Position numbers and translations under genes: made by a program
Shown: in pieces, positions 24,950 to 32,739 of the stretch
Position numbering within the stretch: position 1 is the stretch's first letter
Layout of the letters: each line of letters begins with the position of its first letter
Assembly: GCA_002731775.1 (NCBI GenBank)
Contig: PCCP01000090.1
Coordinates: forward strand, 1 to 36,008
DNA: 36,008 nt
Source of the DNA: Gammaproteobacteria bacterium
GTDB taxonomy: Bacteria; Pseudomonadota; Gammaproteobacteria; Pseudomonadales; Pseudohongiellaceae
Direction of reading: 5' to 3'
The notes under the pieces: model-generated
Databases searched by the model: none
Seen by the model: the letters and a program-made list of their open reading frames with translations, nothing else
Told to the model about the DNA's origin: nothing

Positions 24950-26446
24950 ATGCAAGAGCCAAAGATCGAGCGTAACCTTTTCGTCGCCGCGGTAGTGATC
25001 GTAGCCGCCGTTAGTCTGCCGCTGCTGTTTTATGCCGAGCAAGCCGAACCGATCGTTTCCGATATTTATGATTGGATTGCCAATAACTTCGGTGTTTTTT
25101 ACCAACTGTTTGCGCTGGCGACGATTTTCTTTCTAATCTGGCTTACCTTCGGTCGTTATGGTCAGGTGCGTCTCGGCGACGAAGAGCCCGATTACAGTAC
25201 CTTCTCCTGGGTCGGCATGTTGTTTTGCGCCGGTACCGGCGCATCGTTGCTGGTGTGGTCCGGAGTGGAATGGGCCTACTATATTAATGCGCCTCCCTAT
25301 GGTGCCGAAGCTGGATCCACTGCAGCAATTAGTTGGGCTGTCAGCTATGGGCCGTTTCATTGGGGTGTGACTGCATGGTGTTTTTATGCTTTGCCCACCA
25401 TTGCCATCGCTTACCCCTACTACGTAAAGAAAGTACCGTATCTGCGAGCGAGTACCGCGTTGCACGGTATCTTAGGACCCAATGGTGAAAATGGTTGGAT
25501 TGCACGAATCGTTGACCTAGCGACGATGATTGCCTTACTCGGAGGTGCTGGCACCTCATTGGGGGTCATCGCACCTACCATCGCCGCCACCATTGCGGCA
25601 CTGATTGGGATCGATACGTCATTGGCGCTGGAACTGCTGGTGATGTTTTTCAGCATCGGCTTGTTCGCCACAAGCGTGTATATCGGCCTGGATCGAGGGA
25701 TCAAACGGCTAAGTGATCTTAATGTCTTCCTGGCACTGGGTCTGCTCGCCTTTATTCTAGTGGTTGGCCCCACTCTATTTATTCTCAAGATGAGTACCGA
25801 AACCTTTGGCTTCATGCTGCAGAATTTTGTGCGGATGATGACCTGGACCGACGCGGTGGATGACACTGGCTTCGTCGAAGCATGGACCATCTTTTACTGG
25901 GCCTGGTGGATTTCCTTCGCGCCACCAATCGGCATTTTCGTGACCCGAATCTCTCGCGGTCGTACTATCCGCCAGGTAGTTTGGAACATGTTGTTGTTTG
26001 GCAGCCTGGGATGCTGGCTATTCTACTTCGTGCTTGGTAACTATTCCCTGTCGCTACAATTGACAGATGTGTTGTCGGTAACCGACAGTATGGATGAGGC
26101 AGGAATGTACGTTACCATTGCTAGAATCATAGAAACATTGCCGATAGGGACGGTGGCGCTGTTCCTGTTTCCGGTCGTTGGTATTATCTCGGTAGCTACC
26201 ACCTACGATTCTGCTTCCTATACCCTGGCATCAACTGCCACTGCCGAATTGAGAGACGGCGATCATCCTGCTCGGTGGCATCGTTTGTTCTGGGCGGCGG
26301 TTCTGGGTATCCTGCCCATCTGCATGATGGTCGTGGGTGGCTTGCAGATTATTCGATCCGGTGTGTTGATTGCTTCGTTGCCACTGTTATTTGTCGGCGT
26401 TGCGATGGCGGTTGCTCTAAGTTTGGCACTGCGTAAGCACGAGTAA
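24950..26446 (+). CDS. BCCT-family betaine/carnitine/choline-type transporter
   Basis: The 498-residue protein has about twelve hydrophobic segments and the BCCT hallmark AWTIFYWAWWISF followed by VTRISRGRTIRQV. These carriers move quaternary ammonium or dimethylsulfonio compounds in symport with Na+ or H+ or by exchange. At residue 323 it has Phe in WWISF, where BetP-type betaine carriers have Trp (WWISW), so the binding box may differ. It starts five bases after the BKACE stop and ends eight bases from a convergent LysR gene, so it is the last gene of the run that begins with the luciferase-like monooxygenase. Carnitine, gamma-butyrobetaine or betaine are the likely cargoes. Confidence 0.92.
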   Translation: MQEPKIERNLFVAAVVIVAAVSLPLLFYAEQAEPIVSDIYDWIANNFGVFYQLFALATIFFLIWLTFGRYGQVRLGDEEPDYSTFSWVGMLFCAGTGASLLVWSGVEWAYYINAPPYGAEAGSTAAISWAVSYGPFHWGVTAWCFYALPTIAIAYPYYVKKVPYLRASTALHGILGPNGENGWIARIVDLATMIALLGGAGTSLGVIAPTIAATIAALIGIDTSLALELLVMFFSIGLFATSVYIGLDRGIKRLSDLNVFLALGLLAFILVVGPTLFILKMSTETFGFMLQNFVRMMTWTDAVDDTGFVEAWTIFYWAWWISFAPPIGIFVTRISRGRTIRQVVWNMLLFGSLGCWLFYFVLGNYSLSLQLTDVLSVTDSMDEAGMYVTIARIIETLPIGTVALFLFPVVGIISVATTYDSASYTLASTATAELRDGDHPARWHRLFWAAVLGILPICMMVVGGLQIIRSGVLIASLPLLFVGVAMAVALSLALRKHE

Positions 26447-26454
26447 GAAAAGAA

Positions 26455-27369
26455 TCAGAGACTAGTGGCCTTCGCCTCCGCTGAGATCCAACGGATGAAT
26501 TTAATCATCTCCTCGGAATGGGAAACAGCAGCCGGGGTCACCAGATACACCGACTGATTGATACAAAGAGAGTAATCTATGGCTTGCACCAATTGCCCTG
26601 TTTCGAGGAAATCTGATATTAAACCTCGAAAGCCCAGCGCAATTCCCTGACCATCCAGGGCTAACTGAATCACATTCGTGTAGTTGTCAAAACCCAGTGT
26701 GTGAAATCCGTCGGGAAGGTGTACTCCGTTACCGCTTAGCCACCAGGTCCAGTCTTCCATCGCATGTTGCGTCCCGTCGAGGTTAATCAGCTGATGCTTC
26801 AGCAAATCTTCCGGGCTGTCGATTCTGTCATGCCGTTCGAGATACGCTGGGGAACAAACCGGAATCGAATCTGTGTCGAACAGGTGCTGAGCCTCGAGTC
26901 CTGGCCAGTGACCATTGCCATAGCGCAAGCCAATATCAATCTCACCGCGCAGCATCTCCGGGGGAGAATCCGACACAATCACACGAATCTCGACATCGGG
27001 ATTAAGCGATTGAAATTTGCTCAGGCGTGGAGCCAGCCAGAAAGAGGAGACGGCCACGGTGGTGGATACCGTTAACTTGTGCGGATCGGAGTCCTTCCTC
27101 AGTATGGCGGCGATATCGGCAATATCAGTCAAGCTATGGTGCACCACGTTCTGAAGTTTGATGCCGCCTTCGGTCAGCGACACCGCGCGATGATGGCGAT
27201 TGAAGACTTTAATGCCCAGGTGATCCTCTAACACACGGATTTGTCGGCTAACGGCTTCCCGAGAGCAGCAAAGTTCCTCTCCTGCCTTGGTAAAACTCAG
27301 GTGTCTCGCCACCGTATCGAAGGCAATCAGTGAGTTTAAAGGGGGTAATTTTGCGCGCAGATTTTGCAT
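26455..27369 (-). CDS. LysR-family transcriptional regulator (GcvA-like), first copy
   Basis: A 304-residue LysR protein with an N-terminal winged helix (LPPLNSLIAFDTVARHLSFT.. then EAVSRQIRVLEDHLG) and a substrate-binding domain from about residue 90. The start motif PPLNSL resembles GcvA. It follows carnitine dehydrogenase on the same strand after 44 bases, so caiD-like, lcdH-like and this gene may form one operon. It is convergent with the BCCT gene. A role in controlling quaternary-amine genes is likely; the ligand is unknown. Confidence 0.88.
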   Translation of the reverse strand: MQNLRAKLPPLNSLIAFDTVARHLSFTKAGEELCCSREAVSRQIRVLEDHLGIKVFNRHHRAVSLTEGGIKLQNVVHHSLTDIADIAAILRKDSDPHKLTVSTTVAVSSFWLAPRLSKFQSLNPDVEIRVIVSDSPPEMLRGEIDIGLRYGNGHWPGLEAQHLFDTDSIPVCSPAYLERHDRIDSPEDLLKHQLINLDGTQHAMEDWTWWLSGNGVHLPDGFHTLGFDNYTNVIQLALDGQGIALGFRGLISDFLETGQLVQAIDYSLCINQSVYLVTPAAVSHSEEMIKFIRWISAEAKATSL

Positions 27370-27413
27370 GAACGAAATGTTACGCGAAATCGGTGTTTAT
27401 TGGCAGGTGAATC

Positions 27414-28394
27414 TTACAGCCCGGAAGCTTTATCATTACATTCCCGTATCGCCTTCATTACGGCCACGAGGCCACTATCCCGTTCTCGCAATAGTGTGAT
27501 GTAATCCCGCCCGGCGGCTTGGCGATCACAGCCCTCGACCAATTCATCGCGCAGTGACTGGGTAAGTTCCGGCGCTTCGAGCCGAGTCCAGGGTAATTTC
27601 AAGGCGGGACCAAAATGATCTAAATTGTAGGCCATGCCGCCCTCGCCACCACCGATGTGAAACGTCATGCACGGCCCTAGATGAGCCCAGCGTGGTCCAG
27701 GACCATTGACGATAGCGAAGTCGATTTCCTCTACAGTGGCCTCCTTATTTTCAACCATATGTAGTGCTTCGCGCCACAAGGCTTCTTGCAGCCTGGTGGC
27801 GATGAAGCCAGGTATTTCCCTGGAAAGGACTAAGGGCGCCTTGCCCGCGTGTCGGTAAAACGCGACCAGCCAATCCACTGCTTGCTGGGAGCTGTTGTTG
27901 CCTTTTACGATTTCCACCAACGGCATCAGATAGGGTGGGTTAAAGGGGTGGCCCACCACGGTTCTCTCTGGCGTAGCACAAGATTGCTGTATGTCCGTCA
28001 TCGGCAGGCCAGAGGTACTCGACGCAATAACGATGTTTGGTGGGAGAATTTCGCCCAATTGTTTGAATAAAGTTTGTTTAAGTGACAGATCCTCTGGTGC
28101 AGATTCCTGCACGAAATCCACATCCTGAACTGCGGTGATTAGATCGGTGGTGACCTTCAGCTTGTCCAGCGACGCAGCTTCTGCCAAGCCAAGTTCGGTC
28201 AGGCTGATCCAGGCGTTATCGATTAACGCCCTGAGTGAGGCTTCTTCAGATGCCTGGTGGATGTATGAATTTACCTCGTAGCCCGCGGCCAGAAAGTAGG
28301 CCGACCAGCCGGCCCCTATTGGACCGGCGCCGATGGAGCAGATTCGTTTAACCTGTTGCGGACTTCCCGGGCTAACAGTTTTATTTTTGTCCAT
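27414..28394 (-). CDS. lcdH: L-carnitine dehydrogenase (3-hydroxyacyl-CoA dehydrogenase family)
   Basis: The 326-residue protein has the Rossmann motif IGAGPIGAGW (residues 21-30) and the catalytic region VVGHPFNPP with His149. The C-terminal segment VNGPGPRWAHLGPCMTFHIG, followed by GGEGGM and LKLPWTRLEAPELT, is a distinctive feature of carnitine dehydrogenases as I know them; ordinary 3-hydroxyacyl-CoA dehydrogenases lack it. The reaction is L-carnitine + NAD+ to 3-dehydrocarnitine, the substrate of the BKACE encoded nearby. It is 15 bases after the CaiD-like gene on the same strand, so the pair should be co-transcribed. Other 3-hydroxy quaternary acids could be substrates. Confidence 0.85.
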   Translation of the reverse strand: MDKNKTVSPGSPQQVKRICSIGAGPIGAGWSAYFLAAGYEVNSYIHQASEEASLRALIDNAWISLTELGLAEAASLDKLKVTTDLITAVQDVDFVQESAPEDLSLKQTLFKQLGEILPPNIVIASSTSGLPMTDIQQSCATPERTVVGHPFNPPYLMPLVEIVKGNNSSQQAVDWLVAFYRHAGKAPLVLSREIPGFIATRLQEALWREALHMVENKEATVEEIDFAIVNGPGPRWAHLGPCMTFHIGGGEGGMAYNLDHFGPALKLPWTRLEAPELTQSLRDELVEGCDRQAAGRDYITLLRERDSGLVAVMKAIRECNDKASGL

Positions 28395-28409
28395 CGTGTT
28401 TTATCCGTG

Positions 28410-29210
28410 TTAGCTGCCCTTAAATTTGGCATCTCGTTTTTCGACAAAGGCACTGACACCTTCCTGCGCATCCTCCGATGCCAGCAATGACCGGTAATTA
28501 GGCAGATGTTCGGTGCGCATGGTTTGAAATGCCTGTTCAATAGTATTGCCTTCGATGGCGCGCAGGATTTCTTTGACAGATTGCAACGCCAGGGGAGCCA
28601 CAGCCGTGAGTTTTTTCGCCCAGCTTCGGGCTGTATCCATGGGCTGATCTTTTGGCACCACCTTGTTGACCAAGCCATAACCGGCCGCGGCTTGCGCCGA
28701 CAGGCGCTCCCCCAGCAACAGCATCTCCATGGCTTTGTTATAGGGCAGCCGTCGAGAGAGTCGCTGCAAGGCACCCGCATCTGGTACCAGTCCCAGCGGT
28801 AATTCAGGTAAGGCGAATTCAGCGTGCTCGGAGGCGACAATCAGATCACAGGCCAGTGCAAGTTCGAATCCCCCTCCGATTGCCAGGCCATTCACCGCGG
28901 CGATGACAGGCTTGTTTAAGTCCCAGAATTCAGTCAATCCCGCAAATCCCCCCGGGCCATAATCGTCTTCCCACCAGAGATTGGTGCTCATTTCTCCGGC
29001 ATTGAGTGCTTTTAAGTCCCAACCTGCGCAAAAAATACGATCACCAGCTCCGGTAATAATTCCAACCGACAAGTCCGGATCGTCGCGTAGCTTGACGAAG
29101 GCCGCGCCCAGTTGCTGACTCATCACCAGGTCGATGGCATTTGCTTTGGGTTTATTCAGGGTGATTTCCATCACGCCCTCAGTGCAGACTACTTGTACGA
29201 TTTCTTCCAT
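28410..29210 (-). CDS. caiD: Carnitinyl-CoA dehydratase (CaiD-like enoyl-CoA hydratase)
   Basis: The 266-residue crotonase-family protein closely follows E. coli CaiD: LNKPKANAID, GWDLKALNAGE, FGPGGFAGLTE as YGPGGFAGLTEF, GLAIGGGFELALACD and FALPELPLGLVPDAG, ending with VEKRDAKFKG. The two active-site glutamates of CaiD (Glu111 and Glu131) correspond to Glu116 and Glu136. The enzyme interconverts crotonobetainyl-CoA and L-carnitinyl-CoA. It heads a minus-strand operon with carnitine dehydrogenase and probably a LysR gene, and is divergent from the CoA ligase. The intergenic region carries TTCGACAG half-sites. Confidence 0.88.
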   Translation of the reverse strand: MEEIVQVVCTEGVMEITLNKPKANAIDLVMSQQLGAAFVKLRDDPDLSVGIITGAGDRIFCAGWDLKALNAGEMSTNLWWEDDYGPGGFAGLTEFWDLNKPVIAAVNGLAIGGGFELALACDLIVASEHAEFALPELPLGLVPDAGALQRLSRRLPYNKAMEMLLLGERLSAQAAAGYGLVNKVVPKDQPMDTARSWAKKLTAVAPLALQSVKEILRAIEGNTIEQAFQTMRTEHLPNYRSLLASEDAQEGVSAFVEKRDAKFKGS

Positions 29211-29319
29211 AATTTATTCACTCTACCTGATTAGGATCGATCACTAATACTATCGACTCTTTCCTATCATCTGGAAATATACCGTTGTTGGTTTCATTTT
29301 TGCGACATGAACAACACGA

Positions 29320-29381
29320 ATTCGACAGATCTGCAGAATTCTGTCGAATACTAGCAATACCCCATCCAGTGTCTGTCGAAT
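29320..29381. promoter_or_regulatory. TTCGACAG half-site array between caiD and the CoA-ligase gene
   Basis: ATTCGACAG at 29320-29328 and its exact reverse complement CTGTCGAAT at 29341-29349 form an interrupted palindrome with a 12-base spacer. A third CTGTCGAAT lies at 29373-29381, 32 bases after the second. Start-to-start offsets of 21 and 32 bases are two and three DNA turns. The same half-site recurs at 32631-32662, so this is likely the operator of one pathway-specific regulator; the GlxA/AraC protein encoded nearby is the first candidate, the LysR proteins the next. Confidence 0.6.
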
Positions 29382-29418
29382 CATGTGGGGCAGAGATGAA
29401 ATTCAAATCGAGGTAGTT

Positions 29419-31506
29419 ATGAGTCGAATTGAAAAGATGGGCCGTTTGCTGGCACCGAAGAGCATTGCTTTTATCGGTGGCAGGATTGCAGAGATGGCCA
29501 TCGAAAAATGTCAGGGCATTGGCTTCGAAGGAGAAATCTGGCCGGTACATCCAAACCGGACTAAGGTCGCTGGTTTTGCCTGTTTCCCATCTATCGATAC
29601 ACTTCCGAGTGTTCCGGACGCCGCCTATGTGGGTGTAAATCGAAACCTCACCGTCGAGGTGGTTGGCGGCTTGTCGCGCATGGGGGTTGGTGGCGCCGTT
29701 TGTTATGCCGCAGGATTTAGTGAAATGGGCGAAGCGGGTAAGCAGATCCAGCAAGCTCTGGTGGCTGCAGCGGGCGATATGCCGGTGGTTGGCCCCAATT
29801 GTTTCGGCCTGATTAATTTTTTGGATCGAACGGCACTGTGGCCTTACCCGTTTGGCGGCACGCCCAGGGGGAGTGGCGTTGCGTTAATTTCACAGAGTGG
29901 CAATATCGCGATGAATCTCACCATGAATCTTCGGTCGGTCCGCTTCAGCTATGTCATCGGCGCCGGCAATCAGGCCGTGCTTGGCCTCTCGGATTACCTG
30001 GAGGAATTGCTGAATGATGAGCGGGTCACCGCCATCGGTATGTATATCGAAGGTATTAATGACCTTGGGGCTTTTTGCAAAGCAGCGGCGCGCGCGGTAG
30101 AACAACGGGTGCCGATCGTGGTAATGAAGGTTGGGAAGACCGAAGCCAGCGCAAAACAGTCCAGCACCCACACCGACTCGTTGACGGGCTCAGATGAATT
30201 GCACGACGCGCTCTTCAAGCGCCTGGGAATTATTCGCGTGGATTCCCTGAACCGGTTGCTGGAGACGCTCAAGGCGCTGGAATTGTCGCCAGTTCTCGCC
30301 GGGCGGACTATCTTCAGCCTCTCCTGTTCCGGTGGCGAAGCTGCGATTATTGCGGACCTGGTGCCGGAATTTGATCTGCACATGCCGGCTTTCTCCGAGC
30401 GGCAGATGTCCGATTTGCAGTCCCAGTTCACCGATTATGTCACGGTGTCAAATCCGTTCGATTACAACACCTCTATCTGGGGCGACCAGCGCGCCCAACA
30501 ACGGTGTTTTACCTCTTCGATGCAGGGAACTCATGATGCGGCGATCCTGATATACGATCACCCCACGGTGGAATGGGCGGGGGTCGAAGAATATATTATG
30601 GCGCTGGATGCTTTTATAGCCGCTCACAAATCGACAGGAAAACCGGCCTTCGTAATCTGCACCGTCAGTGAACTGTTACCGCTGGAGATACAAGAGCGAC
30701 TCATCAATCACGGTGTTGTACCCCTGCAGGGTTTGAATGATGGTTTGAGTGCCATCGGCAATACTGCGAGCTATCACGAATTTCAGAGATTGAAAATGCA
30801 GTCGATGACCCTACCAAAATTCGCCGGCACCGCGATTCAACAGCCAAGCCGCTTTTTGGATGAGTACACGGCTAAGCAACAATTGCGATCATTCGGGATA
30901 TGCGTTCCTGAAGGAGCACTGGCAAGTGCAGAGAACGCCATCGCCGTGGCCGATAAGCTGGGTTATCCCGTCGTGGTCAAGGCTGTTGGGGAACAGTTTC
31001 TGCATAAATCGGATATCGGTGTGCTGCTATTGAACCTGATCAACGCCGACGAGGTGAATGAGGCAGTTACACGCATCACAAGAAATATTGCTGCTGCGGG
31101 CCTCGAAACGCCGGAAAAATTCCTAATCGAGAAAATGGTTAGCGACGTTGTCGCTGAGGTCATCGTGGGCATCAAACGCGACCAGCAGTTCGGTCTTGCG
31201 CTGGTGATTGGCAGCGGTGGAATATTCGTCGAACTTATCAAAGACAGCGTTAGTCTGCTATTACCGACGGATGAAAAATCCATTGTCGATGCGCTAAGCT
31301 CCCTGGCGCTACAAAAACTCTTGGATGGCTATCGAGGTAAACCTTCCGGCGATATGGCTGCGTTGGTTGCTGCGATCTCAGCTTTCGCCCGGTACGCAGA
31401 GACTCATTGGGATACACTGCTGGAAGCAGATATCAATCCCCTGATGGTGCTGGCGGAGGGCAGCGGTGCGGTTGCGGCAGATGCCTTAATACACCTAGCC
31501 GACTAG
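29419..31506 (+). CDS. ADP-forming acyl-CoA synthetase, candidate carnitine/gamma-butyrobetaine CoA ligase
   Basis: The best start is ATG 29419 (GAGG just upstream), giving 695 residues; an in-frame ATG at 29383 is weaker. The order is CoA-binding domain (APKSIAFIGGR, VVGPNCFGLIN), a ligase domain with the phospho-His His251 in SSTHTDSLTG, and a C-terminal ATP-grasp part (YPVVVKAVGEQFLHKSDIG, VLLNL, ... LVIGSGGIFVEL). This is the acetyl-CoA synthetase (NDP-forming) family. Next to caiD it would activate carnitine, crotonobetaine or gamma-butyrobetaine at ATP expense, replacing the AMP-forming CaiC or the CaiB transferase of enterobacteria. Neither CaiB nor CaiC is visible. Confidence 0.82.
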   Translation: MSRIEKMGRLLAPKSIAFIGGRIAEMAIEKCQGIGFEGEIWPVHPNRTKVAGFACFPSIDTLPSVPDAAYVGVNRNLTVEVVGGLSRMGVGGAVCYAAGFSEMGEAGKQIQQALVAAAGDMPVVGPNCFGLINFLDRTALWPYPFGGTPRGSGVALISQSGNIAMNLTMNLRSVRFSYVIGAGNQAVLGLSDYLEELLNDERVTAIGMYIEGINDLGAFCKAAARAVEQRVPIVVMKVGKTEASAKQSSTHTDSLTGSDELHDALFKRLGIIRVDSLNRLLETLKALELSPVLAGRTIFSLSCSGGEAAIIADLVPEFDLHMPAFSERQMSDLQSQFTDYVTVSNPFDYNTSIWGDQRAQQRCFTSSMQGTHDAAILIYDHPTVEWAGVEEYIMALDAFIAAHKSTGKPAFVICTVSELLPLEIQERLINHGVVPLQGLNDGLSAIGNTASYHEFQRLKMQSMTLPKFAGTAIQQPSRFLDEYTAKQQLRSFGICVPEGALASAENAIAVADKLGYPVVVKAVGEQFLHKSDIGVLLLNLINADEVNEAVTRITRNIAAAGLETPEKFLIEKMVSDVVAEVIVGIKRDQQFGLALVIGSGGIFVELIKDSVSLLLPTDEKSIVDALSSLALQKLLDGYRGKPSGDMAALVAAISAFARYAETHWDTLLEADINPLMVLAEGSGAVAADALIHLAD

Positions 31507-31565
31507 TGGATAACATCGATGCAGCGGCCATTCGGGGAAGTTAAATCGCTGCGAGTACCTGACAC

Positions 31566-32591
31566 TTATTCTGTGAGAGTCTTCAGCTTACTACTGAGCC
31601 CCGGCCATGATGGTACTATGTCGCTCTCTGGCCAGGCGGTTCGATGATCTCGCGGGCGCATCCCAAATTGTTTCGCATAACTCTTGCTAAAGTAAGATGA
31701 GCTAGTGAAGCCACAGGCGATGCAGATATCCATGACCGACATTTCGGTCTGGGTCAGCAGTGCCCTGGCTTGCTGCAGGCGGACCATTCTATAATAGTTG
31801 GTGGCTGAACAGTCGAAGTGTTTCTTGAACAGACGTTCGAGCTTACGCTGGGACACATCGGCCTGTGCGGCTACTTGTGGAATCGACTTTGGTTCCTCAA
31901 TATTTTTATTCATAAAATCAATAACACTCTGCAGCAGCACTGGTGGCGCCGGTGGATCTGTGGCAACAGGATTCTTCTGAGGCAATTCGATATTTCGAGG
32001 GTTGGAATATATAAGTTGTTCGCTTACTTCCTGTGCCAAGTTTTTACCATGGTGTTTTTCTATATCTCTTAACATCATATCCAGACACGCAGCGCCACCT
32101 GCACAAGTCATTCGATTTCGATCGAACACTACCAATTGATCACAAAGTTCCACATCGGGATATTGTTCTTTAAAGGCACTACTGCAGTGCCAGTGGATTG
32201 CTGCCCGGTAGCCAGTCAGCAACTTGGCCCGCGCCAGTATATAGGTGCCCGTCTCAACTGCTCCCAGTTTGATTCCGCGACGACTCAATGTCTTGAGCCA
32301 ACGAAACAAGCGCAGGTTATGGTACTTTTCGGCGTTCCATCCCCCACAAATGATGACGGCATCACAGGCAAGCACGGCTTCGTTATTCAACTGCGCGGTA
32401 GGTAGGCTGAAACCGACGCTGTTTATTACGGAGTCGTTTTCAGGGGAGAGTAGCCCCCATTCATACAGGGTCGCGCCCGCACAGTAATTGGCAATTCTGA
32501 GGGGTTCGATCAGTCCCGCCAGAGTCAACGAATTGAATCGAGGAAGCAAGACGAAAATGAATCGAAAGGGCTTGGAATTACTCTGGGGCAT
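31566..32591 (-). CDS. GlxA-type AraC-family regulator (CdhR/GbdR-like)
   Basis: A 341-residue regulator with a DJ-1/PfpI-like sensor domain (residues ~8-200; FVLLPRFNSLTLAGLIEPLR and LGAVETGTYILARAKLL, with no catalytic Cys at the elbow) and a C-terminal AraC helix-turn-helix (about 220-320; QADVSQRKLERLFKKHF, MDICIACGFTSSSYFSKSY). This layout is that of GbdR and CdhR, which sense betaine/dimethylglycine and carnitine in Pseudomonas. It is divergent from the acyl-CoA dehydrogenase gene, and the shared promoter holds a TTCGACAG/TTGTCGAAT pair like the one before the CoA ligase, so autoregulation and pathway control are plausible. Confidence 0.9.
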   Translation of the reverse strand: MPQSNSKPFRFIFVLLPRFNSLTLAGLIEPLRIANYCAGATLYEWGLLSPENDSVINSVGFSLPTAQLNNEAVLACDAVIICGGWNAEKYHNLRLFRWLKTLSRRGIKLGAVETGTYILARAKLLTGYRAAIHWHCSSAFKEQYPDVELCDQLVVFDRNRMTCAGGAACLDMMLRDIEKHHGKNLAQEVSEQLIYSNPRNIELPQKNPVATDPPAPPVLLQSVIDFMNKNIEEPKSIPQVAAQADVSQRKLERLFKKHFDCSATNYYRMVRLQQARALLTQTEMSVMDICIACGFTSSSYFSKSYAKQFGMRPRDHRTAWPESDIVPSWPGLSSKLKTLTE

Positions 32592-32630
32592 TGACGAGTA
32601 CTCGTTTCAGGATGAAGCATTATCGTAAAT

Positions 32631-32662
32631 TTTCGACAGAAAGTCCCATAACATTGTCGAAT
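32631..32662. promoter_or_regulatory. TTCGACAG inverted half-sites between the AraC regulator and the acyl-CoA dehydrogenase
   Basis: TTTCGACAG at 32631-32639 faces TTGTCGAAT at 32654-32662, differing from the array at 29320-29381 by one base in each half and by a spacer two bases longer. It lies 40 bases upstream of the regulator start and about 78 upstream of the dehydrogenase start, in the middle of a divergent promoter. The match suggests that both divergent units answer to the same protein. Confidence 0.5.
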
Positions 32663-32739
32663 AATTCCTATAAGCCAGGGGTGCTCTCGTTCAATGTGGT
32701 TACTCCATTCTCTAATGTTGCGTTCTATTCGGAGTGCCG

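Noticed and set aside
29218..29754. 178-codon minus-strand ORF
   Set aside because: It is antisense to the CoA-ligase start and covers the divergent promoter; no domain pattern, while the plus-strand gene has clear motifs.
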